Below are positions 43,009-52,113 of a stretch of 64,000 nt of DNA, piece by piece. The notes beneath the pieces were generated by a model. That model had not been told where the DNA came from and did not search any database. It saw only the letters and a program-made list of their open reading frames with translations. Source of the stretch: Neoalteromonas facilis (lineage in GTDB: Bacteria; Pseudomonadota; Gammaproteobacteria; Enterobacterales; Alteromonadaceae); contig NZ_PEAY01000003.1 of the NCBI RefSeq assembly GCF_002807665.1, positions 458,103 through 522,102 of the forward strand, written 5' to 3'. Within the stretch, counting starts at the first letter, position 1, and each line of letters opens with the position of its first letter. Made by a program: the position numbers and the translations under genes.

Positions 43009-44153
43009 CGTGCTGATGGCTGCCACACCGTCATACGAGTGCCGGTCAGAAACTTAATACTGGCATCAAATAATGCGATATTTACCTGAGTAAAGAAGTA
43101 AATTATTTTGACAATCGAGTTGTTGCGCAAAGACTCAACAAAGTGAGCCGCTATGGCAATGCCATAAAACGCTAATTGCCCAAGCATGGCGAGCGAATAA
43201 ATACCCAAGGACTCTTGAATACAAAAGGGTGTGACGATGAAAAGCCCTAGCAGAGTCCAGGGTACAGTCCAGCGCAGCAGTTTGTGGCAGATTACTTGAA
43301 AACTAAAAAATCCAAATTTAAAGGGGTTTAAAACGTCTGGGTGTCTTTCAAGTGCTGTCATGCCACGTATAACGGTACGGATCTTTCTAGCATATTCTTT
43401 TGTTGGGTCGGCCAAATCTTTGTAGAACCCCAGTACGTCGGGAGCGGTTACGGCTTTTAGGCCTAAACGAGCACAATTTAGCGCAGTATTAAAATCACTC
43501 GGAGAGTGGATATCCCACTCTTGACATACTTCACGACGGGCAGCGAAAAATGAACCGCTTAATCCTACTAAGCCTGCAATCTGTGATTCACGCTGCCGAA
43601 GCCACATTTCATATTTTACATAAGCGCCCTCACCAGCCACGCTTCCATCTTTGCTGATAAAGCGATCTTCGCTAGAAATTGCGCCTACAATGGGGTCATC
43701 GAAATAAGCCGCTAGTTTCAGCAAACCATCGGGTTCAATTTTTGTAGCGGTATCAGAAAAAACGATTATCCCGCCTTCAACGGTCTGAATTGCCGTCCAT
43801 TGTGCATTTTCTTTGCCTAACCGCTCTGTTGCTCTAACCAGTTTTACATTTCGATCACTGTATTCATTTACGATGTCGTCTGTGAAATCGCTTGAACAGT
43901 CAGAGGCGACAATTAGCGTTAATTTATCTGCTGGGTAATCTAACGATAACGTATTTTCTATCTTCTCTCGTATACGCTTTTCTTCATTGTAAGCAGTAAC
44001 AATAAGTGTCAATGGGGGAAGTTCCTTCGATGTGCCAATGGAATCGCTGTGTGATGGATGACTTTTCACAACAGCAGCCAACTTTAATACCATTGGGTAA
44101 ATAAAATAACTAAAAATCGATAGAACCAAAAAGATCCAAAATAGGCTTTCCAT
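43005..44153 (-). CDS. Family 2 glycosyltransferase, membrane-bound
   Basis: A 382-residue GT2 with N-terminal membrane anchor (about 3-24), the GT-A domain (LTLIVTAYNEEKRIREKI, the VASDCSSDFTDD nucleotide-binding stretch, FSDTATKIEPDGL with a metal-binding aspartate, and GLSGSFFAARREVCQEWD), and two to three C-terminal membrane helices near 285-345. It adds a sugar to the lipid-linked repeat unit on the cytoplasmic face of the inner membrane; donor and linkage are unknown. First gene of the minus operon that continues with the aminotransferase; divergent from xrtA across about 115-150 bases. Confidence 0.9.
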   Translation of the reverse strand: MESLFWIFLVLSIFSYFIYPMVLKLAAVVKSHPSHSDSIGTSKELPPLTLIVTAYNEEKRIREKIENTLSLDYPADKLTLIVASDCSSDFTDDIVNEYSDRNVKLVRATERLGKENAQWTAIQTVEGGIIVFSDTATKIEPDGLLKLAAYFDDPIVGAISSEDRFISKDGSVAGEGAYVKYEMWLRQRESQIAGLVGLSGSFFAARREVCQEWDIHSPSDFNTALNCARLGLKAVTAPDVLGFYKDLADPTKEYARKIRTVIRGMTALERHPDVLNPFKFGFFSFQVICHKLLRWTVPWTLLGLFIVTPFCIQESLGIYSLAMLGQLAFYGIAIAAHFVESLRNNSIVKIIYFFTQVNIALFDASIKFLTGTRMTVWQPSAR

Positions 44154-44307
44154 GCAAGTCCCTAAAACACTGAGAATTAGCCTTTACTCTATCCTTTTGG
44201 CATTAAAAAAGAAATCCTTTCGCCTCCTTTAAACGATCTGTTATCGTTAGAGGGTATAGGCTTAGTGCATGTCTTTTACCTTTTGCAAAGGGAGTAATGG
44301 AAAAGGA

Positions 44308-45777
44308 ATGTCGGATCTTAATAAAAATAAGCAGCCTTTTTCCCCAGTCTTATTGGCAGCGATCGTTTTGTCGTTGTTGCTTGTTGGGTGGGCTTTTCAA
44401 TCTACGCTGCTGTCGTTACACAGTATTTGGGTTAAGAATAATCAAGCTTATTCGCACGGATACGTCCTAGTACTGTTCGTGATTTACGCGCTCTACACTG
44501 AACGGGGCTGGGCGAGAATAGCACCGTCCTATTTAGCAATTCCTCTGGGTTTATTGGTAGGAGCAGTTTGGATCGCAGCGAGTGCAGTACAGGTGTTACT
44601 GCTCCAACAAATGGTAATCCCCGTTATCGTACTAACCCTCTTATTAGCGTGTGTTGGGGTTAAGAATATTATCAAGATTTGGGTGCCGTTATTGGGGCTT
44701 TATCTTGCAATTCCTATCATGGATGTGTTCTTGAGCCCTCTGCAAGATATGACAACATGGGCCGTGACATTGGGTGTGCGCACGGCAGGGATAACAGCCT
44801 TCATACAAGATTATGATATTCAAATACCGTATGGGATTTTGCGAATTGCCGATGGTTGCGCAGGCCTCAATTACATGCTCGCAGGACTAAGTATTGGGTT
44901 ATTTTACTCGTATCTGAATTTAACGCGTGCGCGAGATAAAATCTTAGCCGTCAGCCTAATTATCTTGTTGTCATTGGTGGGCAACTGGATCCGCGTCTTC
45001 GCCTTGGTCATGATTGGGTATCACTCAAAGATGCAGAGTAGCTTAGTCAATGAGCACGGATTTTTCGGCTGGGTTATTTTCGCAGTCCTCATGATTGGCT
45101 ATTTCATATTTATGGAATGGTATACAAAGCGTATTAATGGCTCTTCTGATCATGTTGAAGTAAAAAAGGCTGTAGCGCCACAGCAATTTAGAAAGGCCGC
45201 CGCTATTCTCATGGCGAGCAGCATAGCATTGATCGTATTTCCTACAATGATGCAACTCAAATTAAATAACTCGCCCAACACTACAGATGCTGAGGTTTAT
45301 TTGCCGCCTGCATATGAGCGCTTCGAAGCATCGAATGTAAGTTTTGAACGTTGGGGCGGACAATTCCTTGGTCATGATCTTCTGCGTGGGTTTGAAAATC
45401 AGTCCACAGATAAAAATGAATACCTTATAGTCGCGTCTTATTTGAGCCAGGCCCAAGGAAAAGAATTGATTTATTACGCCAACAGGCCAGCAATCGGAAT
45501 ATTTAACGAGCGTGTGATAGAAACTGTAAATGGCGCTGTAAATACCGCTGAGATTCTTGAAGGGCGAGGTAGAGTGTTTTGGTTTTATAGTGTCGGTGGG
45601 GAAACTGCTAACACTGGCGTTGCAACTAAAGTTTTGCAGCTAAAGCAGGCATTAACACCAAAACCCGCCCATGCAGTCGTACTAATAGTGGAGTGTGGAA
45701 AAGAGTGCGACACTGTAGATGATTGGACTAAAAGCCCTGTAATTCAACAGCTTACATCGATTACCTTTGAGCCATGA
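44308..45777 (+). CDS. xrtA: Exosortase A fused to EpsI domain
   Basis: The inner-membrane protease/transpeptidase that processes PEP-CTERM proteins. In this 489-residue form, residues 1 to about 285 are the multi-pass exosortase with the catalytic residues C184 (ADGCAGLNYM), R229 (GNWIRVFALV) and H250 (NEHGFFGW); the rest is the periplasmic EpsI (DUF3485) domain with YLPPAYERFE and the later WFYSVGGE. Fusion of EpsI to XrtA is common. The frame opens at 44269, but ATG at 44308 follows GGAAAAGGA and gives the typical N-terminus. It overlaps the next gene by 4 bases (ATGA). Its upstream region has no sigma-54 element, unlike the two substrate genes. Confidence 0.95.
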   Translation: MSDLNKNKQPFSPVLLAAIVLSLLLVGWAFQSTLLSLHSIWVKNNQAYSHGYVLVLFVIYALYTERGWARIAPSYLAIPLGLLVGAVWIAASAVQVLLLQQMVIPVIVLTLLLACVGVKNIIKIWVPLLGLYLAIPIMDVFLSPLQDMTTWAVTLGVRTAGITAFIQDYDIQIPYGILRIADGCAGLNYMLAGLSIGLFYSYLNLTRARDKILAVSLIILLSLVGNWIRVFALVMIGYHSKMQSSLVNEHGFFGWVIFAVLMIGYFIFMEWYTKRINGSSDHVEVKKAVAPQQFRKAAAILMASSIALIVFPTMMQLKLNNSPNTTDAEVYLPPAYERFEASNVSFERWGGQFLGHDLLRGFENQSTDKNEYLIVASYLSQAQGKELIYYANRPAIGIFNERVIETVNGAVNTAEILEGRGRVFWFYSVGGETANTGVATKVLQLKQALTPKPAHAVVLIVECGKECDTVDDWTKSPVIQQLTSITFEP

Positions 45778-46868
45778 AAATACTGCACATTGCGTCGGGA
45801 GATTTGTGGGCAGGAGCCGAAGTACAGATGTCCACTCTGCTAAAGGAATTAGTAAAAGAGCATCAAGTGTATGCCATTTTGCTCAACCACGGTCGACTAG
45901 AATCGGATCTGAAATCTGCCGGTGTAGAGGTGGCAGTATTAGACGAGTCAACCTTAAGCTTTTTCACAATATTGAATGGCGTAAGGGGGTTAATTACCCG
46001 TATTAAACCAGACGTTGTGCATACCCACAGGCAAAAGGAAAACATTTTAGGCGGTATTGCAAATGCGCTTAGTGCTAAGGCGGCTTGTGTTCGTACCGTA
46101 CATGGTAGCTCTGAATTTTCATTAAATTGGAAGCAGAAGATACAGCGTGGAATCGATCATTTTGTTGGACGATTTCTTCAGCAAGGCATCATTTCTGTAT
46201 CAGATACACTTACTGAAGAGCTCTGCCATTCGTTTTCAAAAGGCAAAATCCACACCTTAATGAATGGCATTGATGTAGCTAGCGTTATTAAGGATAGTCA
46301 GCTAACTGTAACACCCATTGCATCAGGTAAAATTCACGTATGTCTTGCAGGACGAATGGTCTCGGTAAAACGCGTTGATTTATTTCTTGAAATGGCGAAA
46401 TGTCTTCTTGAATTAGGATCTGTTGAACCAGCGTTTGCTTTTCATGTATTTGGTGATGGGCCATTACTTGAACAGCATAAGCGTCTTGCAAAGTCGTTAG
46501 GTATACTTGAAAGCGTAACATTTCATGGGCACTGTGATGATATTCGCGCTCGGCTGAGTCAAATGGATGTGGTTGTAATGACATCTGACCATGAGGGCTT
46601 ACCGATGACTGCGCTTGAGGCTCTGGCACTAAATAAACCGTTAGTTGCTCATGCGGTTGGGGGTTTAATACCCCTGCTACAAAAGGCATGGCCTGAGGGG
46701 CTGGTATCTGAGCACACCACAAGAGGTTATACAGAGGCTGTGTTGTCAACTATTCGCAGTATCAGAGATACAAAACCACCTGAATTACCGCAAGAATTCA
46801 CGGCTCATCAAAACGCTAGAAGTGTATGTGAAGTGTATGAATCTCTCGTAACTAATCTGGCTGAATAA
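45774..46868 (+). CDS. Family 4 glycosyltransferase, PEP-CTERM/XrtA-associated
   Basis: A 364-residue GT4 (GT-B fold): ILHIASGDLWAGAEVQM at the N-terminus, VVHTHRQKENILG in the acceptor half, KIHVCLAGRMVSVKRVDLFLEM at the start of the donor half, VFGDGPLLEQHKRLAKSLG, and the E-x7-E signature in HEGLPMTALEALALNKP. It is coupled to xrtA by an ATGA overlap, and glycosyltransferases in this place are typical of the exosortase core. Its 3' end overlaps the oppositely oriented sulfotransferase gene by 17 bases. It builds the lipid-linked repeat unit; sugar unknown. Confidence 0.9.
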   Translation: MKILHIASGDLWAGAEVQMSTLLKELVKEHQVYAILLNHGRLESDLKSAGVEVAVLDESTLSFFTILNGVRGLITRIKPDVVHTHRQKENILGGIANALSAKAACVRTVHGSSEFSLNWKQKIQRGIDHFVGRFLQQGIISVSDTLTEELCHSFSKGKIHTLMNGIDVASVIKDSQLTVTPIASGKIHVCLAGRMVSVKRVDLFLEMAKCLLELGSVEPAFAFHVFGDGPLLEQHKRLAKSLGILESVTFHGHCDDIRARLSQMDVVVMTSDHEGLPMTALEALALNKPLVAHAVGGLIPLLQKAWPEGLVSEHTTRGYTEAVLSTIRSIRDTKPPELPQEFTAHQNARSVCEVYESLVTNLAE

Positions 46869-47691
46869 CGTCATAATTCAGGCGAGATAGAATATTGGCC
46901 GCTTTGTCGTTTATTTTTCTTATCTCTTCCTTAGACAGTTTGGCAATGCTGCTTGCGTTCATATCTTTAACGCCTTCCTTCCTCTCGTGAATGGAAAACG
47001 TCTGCTGAGATAGGTCAGGAAAGGGCTCTAATCCAAGAAATGCAGCAATTTTGTCGAGCGATTCTTGCGGTGCCGTGGCAAGATCTTCATACTTTAATAA
47101 ATGGAAGTGCTTTAGATGCTCTGCATCATCCAGCATGATCTGGTTACTTCTAGCCCATTGCCATGCTGACTTCTCAATCGGCCATCCCTCTTTAATGGAT
47201 GTGGGATCTCCCTTTCTTGATATTCCTTCAGCTACCGCATATCCATTTCTGACAATGCCAATAAAGTGAGCGTTCTCGAAATACTTTTGAAACCAACGTG
47301 TTCTCGCTGCATTGGGAGGCGACTTTTCAACCAATACAGGTTTTGAGAGATCAAGCCGCATCCCCCATTCTTTCTTTATTCTCGCGACATCCGGACCTTC
47401 GTCACTCTCATCCAATCTAAAAATATCTTCGCGGTCAACCCACATTCGTGGAATGCCCAGATCATAGTCTTTTTGAAATTGGTCAGTTATAAAGTGACCT
47501 TCTGTGGGCAGTGCTGATATTTTAGGGTGCCTTCCCATTAATTCAGAGAGTAAAGTTGTACCAGAATTGTAACAACCGACAATAAATACCCATTTTTCAG
47601 GTTTAGGCATTGGCTTAAGGGCAATTTTTACTTCTCTAAAAATGTTCCCTAATGCCTCTCTTGTAACTGCTCTGAATCGTGTGCCTGCCAT
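46852..47691 (-). CDS. Sulfotransferase family protein
   Basis: A 279-residue sulfotransferase: the 5'-phosphosulfate loop VFIVGCYNSGTTLLSEL near residue 33, the 3'-phosphate binding stretch FIGIVRNGYAVAEGISR near 150, and FHLLKYEDLATAP near 198. It would transfer sulfate from PAPS to a hydroxyl group, most simply on the locus polysaccharide. No signal peptide is visible, so it acts in the cytosol on nucleotide or lipid-linked sugars. AGGA lies five bases before the ATG. Its end overlaps the convergent GT4 gene. It is one of two unrelated-looking sulfotransferases in the window. Confidence 0.85.
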   Translation of the reverse strand: MAGTRFRAVTREALGNIFREVKIALKPMPKPEKWVFIVGCYNSGTTLLSELMGRHPKISALPTEGHFITDQFQKDYDLGIPRMWVDREDIFRLDESDEGPDVARIKKEWGMRLDLSKPVLVEKSPPNAARTRWFQKYFENAHFIGIVRNGYAVAEGISRKGDPTSIKEGWPIEKSAWQWARSNQIMLDDAEHLKHFHLLKYEDLATAPQESLDKIAAFLGLEPFPDLSQQTFSIHERKEGVKDMNASSIAKLSKEEIRKINDKAANILSRLNYDVIQPD

Positions 47692-47774
47692 GTTTATCCT
47701 AAAACTCTATCTACAGAATAATTAAATTTATCAATTATAAATTGCTCGCCACGTGCGATAATATTTGCCGCTTC

Positions 47775-48014
47775 TTAATCATTAAGCACAATACCTGCGA
47801 TGTTGATGGCGTTCAAGAAGTCTTCTGGGTAAATAAATTGGTCGATAAAACCATATTCTCTTCCCGCTTTGTCGAGAGATTGATCATTAAGTCGATGGTC
47901 CAACTCACTCAATAGCGTAAAAAAGAAAAAACACGACAAACCAAGTTGCTGACTTACTGGCGAAAAGCCACAGTCCTCGCTAATGCCCATTTCCCTTTTT
48001 TGCCCGAACATCAT
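47775..48014 (-). CDS. Hypothetical 79-aa protein, possibly a gene remnant
   Basis: A short minus-strand frame just upstream of the sulfotransferase, 83 bases away and in the same direction. It contains a hydrophobic patch (LGLSCFFFFTLL) and an acidic, aromatic C-terminal half (REYGFIDQFIYPEDFLNA). I recognise no family. It has no clear ribosome-binding site, and the composition reads more like part of a larger enzyme than a complete small protein, so it may be the remains of a longer gene damaged by rearrangement. It is also near the REP-like sequence at 48167. Low certainty. Confidence 0.3.
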   Translation of the reverse strand: MMFGQKREMGISEDCGFSPVSQQLGLSCFFFFTLLSELDHRLNDQSLDKAGREYGFIDQFIYPEDFLNAINIAGIVLND

Positions 48015-48432
48015 TGTGATCTAGCTTATAGCATTTTTCACATACCCCGCATTGGAGCACACAGATTGCCATTTATGAATAGGTTTGATGTGCGATGTTA
48101 CCATGATTTAAAAGGATTTAAGGAATTATACTCGAAGTGTGGTTGGCTTATTTTTTAAAAGTACATAGAGTCAGACCCAATTGAGCTTCTCTGTATGGTT
48201 TGCATATACAAATAACCCAGCCTTTGAATACCTTGTCCCCTTCAGGGCATACTAGTGTCGGGAGGATTGTTTATCTAATAAATACTACCGCGCACCGCTA
48301 CTATATTTAGCTATGGATAAGAGATGTTGAGGCACTAACATGATGGCATAATGAATTCCTTTTGTTTTCCATAGCATAACCAAAATCGCTGAGGTAACAT
48401 ACTCGATAATGGAATTTTTTTGAAGTAAGTTT
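48015..48432. other. A+T-rich intergenic stretch with REP-like sequence
   Basis: More than 400 bases without a convincing gene. It contains AGAGTCAGACCCAATT at 48167-48182, which resembles the conserved ends of REP-like elements and REP-associated transposase genes in marine gammaproteobacteria, as far as I recall. The right end is the promoter side of the sulfotransferase at 48433. Confidence 0.4.
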
Positions 48433-49191
48433 GTGATAGCAAAGTTATACCAGAAGTGTTTTCCCAAAGAGTGGCGTCTGTGGTTTTATAAATTACGTCA
48501 TCAAGCCGAAATTGCAGAATTGCGCACAAAAGTAACTCCCTCTCCTAAAGGTGATTTTTCGCTTGCCCCTTTTGACCAGAATCAATGTGTGTTTGTTCAC
48601 ATTACTAAAACGGCTGGTACTTCGGTCGCATTAACGTTATTTGATGCGTTGCCATACCACTACCAGGCCTGGCAGTATCGCGTTTTTTATGGTCGGAAGA
48701 CATACAATGATTTTTTTAAATTCGCGTTTGTCAGAAACCCGTGGGATAGATTGTATTCGGCTTTTTCTTATTTAAAGGGAGGAGGCTGGAATGAGGATGA
48801 CAAAGGTTGGGCAGAAGAGAACTTAAATGGAATTGATGATTTTAACGTATTTGTCCTAGAGTGGTTAAATACAGACAGGTTGCAATCGCATATTCATTTT
48901 TGGCCTCAGAGCGACTTTATCTGTGATGCCAAAGGCAAACCTATCATAGACTATATGGCGTACTTTGAAACCATTGCAGATGATTTTGACGTAATTGCAA
49001 AGCGTATTGGCTGCGATAGGAAACTAGTGCATAAGAACGCATCAAAGAGAGCAGGTTATAAAGATGTGTATAATCAAGCTGCGATAGATAAAGTTTCGAA
49101 ACTGTATGCAACTGATATTAGTAACTTCGGATATCAATTTGATACCTACGACCGCAAGCAAGTGTTAAATGGACAATTTGTCAGTGACTAG
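48433..49191 (+). CDS. Sulfotransferase, family 2 (heparan/chondroitin sulfotransferase-like)
   Basis: A 252-residue carbohydrate sulfotransferase: FVHITKTAGTSVALTLF near residue 56 is the PAPS 5'-phosphosulfate loop, and KFAFVRNPWDRLYSAFSYL near 97 is the 3'-phosphate binding motif with conserved arginine and serine. It is of the Sulfotransfer_2 type that acts on glycans, so it likely sulfates the exopolysaccharide or its lipid-linked precursor. GTG start with only a poor ribosome-binding site. It is the first gene of a plus-strand group with two glycosyltransferases, and overlaps the next gene by 23 bases. Confidence 0.87.
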   Translation: MIAKLYQKCFPKEWRLWFYKLRHQAEIAELRTKVTPSPKGDFSLAPFDQNQCVFVHITKTAGTSVALTLFDALPYHYQAWQYRVFYGRKTYNDFFKFAFVRNPWDRLYSAFSYLKGGGWNEDDKGWAEENLNGIDDFNVFVLEWLNTDRLQSHIHFWPQSDFICDAKGKPIIDYMAYFETIADDFDVIAKRIGCDRKLVHKNASKRAGYKDVYNQAAIDKVSKLYATDISNFGYQFDTYDRKQVLNGQFVSD

Positions 49192-50335
49192 GAAAAGTAA
49201 AAAAGACGGTATTCTATTAGTCGCCAATTGGCCCTCTGATGTAGGGTATGCTTGGTGGTTGATGGAAAGCTATTGGGCTGCCATTGCTTCGAGTTTTGAA
49301 TCCACTCATGATAGCTACTTAGTATTCCCTGAACTTAATAAGCTTCCTAGGGTTATCGAACAAAGTCCCATCACACCAATTGAATATAAGTTTGAAGTAT
49401 CAAGTTGGTCTGACATTAAGCGCAATTGTGACTTTATTAAACAACACAATATTCGTGTTATTTACCTTTCTGATTATGGCGTAAGTAGCTTTGCCTACCT
49501 CTGTTACCGAATCGCGGGGGTGAAGTATATTATTACGCATGATCATACGCCTGGATTAAGGACCGAAGCCAAAGGTATACGTAAGCTGCTTAAATATATT
49601 CGTGCGAACTTTCCCGGTATATCGGTCGACGCAGCATTTGGGGCGACATCTTTTGTCACGCGGCGATTACAAAAAACCAACTGCTTAAATGCCAATAAGT
49701 GTTTTACGGTGCAAAATGGGATCCAAATGCATGAAAAACCTGAGGATTGGCAACTACCCGATTGGTTTCCGCAAGATGGTAAATTTACCATCATTACGGC
49801 AGCAAGAGCGAATAAATACAAAGGGATATTGTTTGCTCTCGATGTTGTTTCGGAGCTAATACAGAATGGTCACCAAAATATTAGATATATTTTTTGTGGC
49901 GACGGGCCTCATTTGGAAGAGTTTATAGCGCGTGCGAAAGAACTTGATATAGATGATAATTGCTTATTTCCTGGCAGAGTAAACGAGGTTTGGAATTTGT
50001 TTCCTTATTGCAGCATTGGGTTTCAACCAAGCCAAGGGGAGGTGGGATATTCTTTGTCTGTTATCGAATATATGGCCGCAGGATTGCCCGTAATTGTTCC
50101 TGATAACCCTTCTGTATGTGATGCCACAGAGCACAGTAAAACAGGACGTATATATAAAGATTTGGATATTCAAGACGCAGTTCAACAGATATCCTTTTAT
50201 ATTCAGAGTAATAGCGAGCTTGCATCTAATGCCGAGAGTGCAAGGGAAGTTGTAGCGGATAAATTCACATTAACGAATTCTCACAGCTCTTTGATTAATG
50301 GGTTCATGAAGGTGATTAAAAATAATGACAATTAG
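49169..50335 (+). CDS. Family 4 glycosyltransferase
   Basis: A 388-residue GT4. The N-terminal half has the acceptor-side Rossmann fold (VIYLSDYGVSSFAYLC, IITHDHTPGLRTEAKG); the donor half starts at FTIITAARANKYKGILFAL near residue 210, with FCGDGPHLEEFIARAKEL and the catalytic E-x7-E equivalent in SQGEVGYSLSVIEYMAAGLP. It should add one sugar of the repeat unit; donor unknown. Its start lies inside the end of the sulfotransferase gene (23-base overlap) and its end overlaps the next GT by 11 bases, so the three genes are tightly coupled. Confidence 0.87.
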   Translation: MDNLSVTRKSKKDGILLVANWPSDVGYAWWLMESYWAAIASSFESTHDSYLVFPELNKLPRVIEQSPITPIEYKFEVSSWSDIKRNCDFIKQHNIRVIYLSDYGVSSFAYLCYRIAGVKYIITHDHTPGLRTEAKGIRKLLKYIRANFPGISVDAAFGATSFVTRRLQKTNCLNANKCFTVQNGIQMHEKPEDWQLPDWFPQDGKFTIITAARANKYKGILFALDVVSELIQNGHQNIRYIFCGDGPHLEEFIARAKELDIDDNCLFPGRVNEVWNLFPYCSIGFQPSQGEVGYSLSVIEYMAAGLPVIVPDNPSVCDATEHSKTGRIYKDLDIQDAVQQISFYIQSNSELASNAESAREVVADKFTLTNSHSSLINGFMKVIKNNDN

Positions 50336-51578
50336 TGCGTTCTACAATCCATTGCAGAAAAGTACAAAAGCTGACGCAGTAAATATTCTTACTGTTACTA
50401 GAGCTTTTCCCATCGCTACACAGCCTTGGTTAATAAATCATTTAAGACAAATTGCAAAGTTCGGAGGGGAGAATAGAATCATCGCTACTCAAGCAGAAGG
50501 TCGCTTAATTCCTTCTGAGATTATTAGCCAAGGCTTGTTAGAGATTACTCAAATTGTACCTAACGACAAATGGGCCTTACTGAATACTTACTTTTCTGCT
50601 TTTAAGAGCATTAGGCGAAATGATGTTTGGAAGCATTATAAGAGAGAAGAGGCTACTACTAAGCAGTTGATTTTCGATTTCTTGGCATCTCCCTCGTTCA
50701 ATGTAAATGTTGATGTTATCCATTCACACAGTGAACCTGTAGGCTCAAAATTTGTTAGGCTAATAAAAGCCACGGGTAAGCCCTTCGTTCATACATTTCA
50801 TGGCCTTACTCCTTCTGGAGTTCCTACTATAACTTCAGAAGAAAGAGCAAAGTATACTTCCGCAGCGAGAGCCATTTTCGTGAATACCGAGTTCGCTCGT
50901 AAGCAATATGAAGATATCGGAGCTCAATGTAGTAACTTTATAATTATTCCGCAAGGCACAGATTTGTCCCTTTGGCACTTCTCCAAAAGAAGCCAGCTTG
51001 AAGGTAGGTCTCTAAAATTATTAACGGTAGCAAGACTAGATAAAGAAAAAGGACACAAATTTGCTTTTGATGCTGTTCGCCAACTTTTGAGAAAAGGTGT
51101 TCAAGTACAGTATCACTTGGTGGGGGCTGGCAGTTACGAGATGAAGTTAAAAGACTATGCTAAGGAAATCGGGATAGAAAAACAGGTGACTTTTCATGGG
51201 ATTTTAGTTAATCAGGATATAAAAAAAATTTATGCCGAATCTGACGTTTTTATATTACCAAGTTTGAGTTCAACAGAGGGTGGTTGGGAAGAAACTCAAG
51301 GAGTTGTAATTCAAGAAGCACAGGCTTCAGGGCTACTCGTGATAGCAACTAATACCGGTGGGATTCCAGAATGTATTATTGATCGTCAAACAGGAATCCT
51401 TGTTCCTGATAGGGATGCAAGCTCGCTCGCTCTTGCGGTTACTGAAGTGGCAGAGAATTACGATTTATTTACAAAAATGGTTGAGCGAGCAAGGCTGCAT
51501 GTTGAACAAAATTACGACATAAATATCATTGGAAAGAAATTCAACGAACATTATCAAGAAATAAGAATGAGAGATTAA
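50325..51578 (+). CDS. Family 4 glycosyltransferase
   Basis: A 417-residue GT-B enzyme. ILTVTRAFPIATQPWLINHL opens the first half, DVIHSHSEPVG and FVHTFHGLTPSG lie in the acceptor side, LKLLTVARLDKEKGHKFAFD begins the donor half near residue 228, and STEGGWEETQGVVIQEAQASG is the E-x7-E region. The EGGWEETQG form is seen in colanic-acid WcaL-like transferases. Last of the three coupled plus-strand genes; downstream is a gap of about 250 bases and an IS3 transposase remnant on the other strand. Confidence 0.87.
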   Translation: MTISAFYNPLQKSTKADAVNILTVTRAFPIATQPWLINHLRQIAKFGGENRIIATQAEGRLIPSEIISQGLLEITQIVPNDKWALLNTYFSAFKSIRRNDVWKHYKREEATTKQLIFDFLASPSFNVNVDVIHSHSEPVGSKFVRLIKATGKPFVHTFHGLTPSGVPTITSEERAKYTSAARAIFVNTEFARKQYEDIGAQCSNFIIIPQGTDLSLWHFSKRSQLEGRSLKLLTVARLDKEKGHKFAFDAVRQLLRKGVQVQYHLVGAGSYEMKLKDYAKEIGIEKQVTFHGILVNQDIKKIYAESDVFILPSLSSTEGGWEETQGVVIQEAQASGLLVIATNTGGIPECIIDRQTGILVPDRDASSLALAVTEVAENYDLFTKMVERARLHVEQNYDINIIGKKFNEHYQEIRMRD

Positions 51579-51831
51579 AAATCATATGCGGTCTTAAGAT
51601 ATATATAGCATTTTATCAAGTTCAAGAGTTAATTGTCGCGTACGTTTTTTAAGTTTGGTTAACTGTTTTGTGTTACTAACTAAAAGATGAACGCTTCTTA
51701 ATTATGTAGACTTTTAAAGCTATGTTTTGGGCTCTAATCTACTCTATATTTACAAAATTCCGAACAGTGAATAACGTCGATTGCTATGAATATATCCCCC
51801 AATTGTAAACCTCTGGACTTCCCAGCTTTCA

Positions 51832-52080
51832 CTAGACAGTTTGTTGTTCTAAAAAATACGTTTCTTCGAATTTAGCAGGTGATTCACCGCCTGTATGCGA
51901 ATGGCGTTTTTGGGGGTCGTAAAACATTTCTATAAAGTTAAATATCTCTGTCTTCGCTTCGTCTCTTGTCGAATATATCTTCTTTCTGAACACCCGTTTT
52001 TTAAACGTAGCGAAAAATCTCTCAGCAACACCATTGTCATGGCAGTTTCCTCTACGACTCATGGAAGGAGTTAAAAGTGC
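51832..52080 (-). pseudogene. IS3-family transposase OrfB remnant (C-terminal part)
   Basis: The frame encodes only the last 75-80 residues of an IS3-type integrase: TPSMSRRGNCHDNGVAERFF, KKRVFRKKIYSTRDEAK and FYDPQKRHSHTGGESPAKFEE, covering the final catalytic glutamate region. Homology continues a few codons (LLTPS) before the first ATG, then meets a stop codon, so the gene is truncated and not simply short. OrfA and the other catalytic aspartates are absent. It sits between two glycosyltransferase genes of opposite orientation, marking a past insertion or recombination point in the exopolysaccharide locus. Confidence 0.88.
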
Positions 52081-52113
52081 CTAAAAAAGTATGAAAGCCA
52101 TTTAAATCTACGT

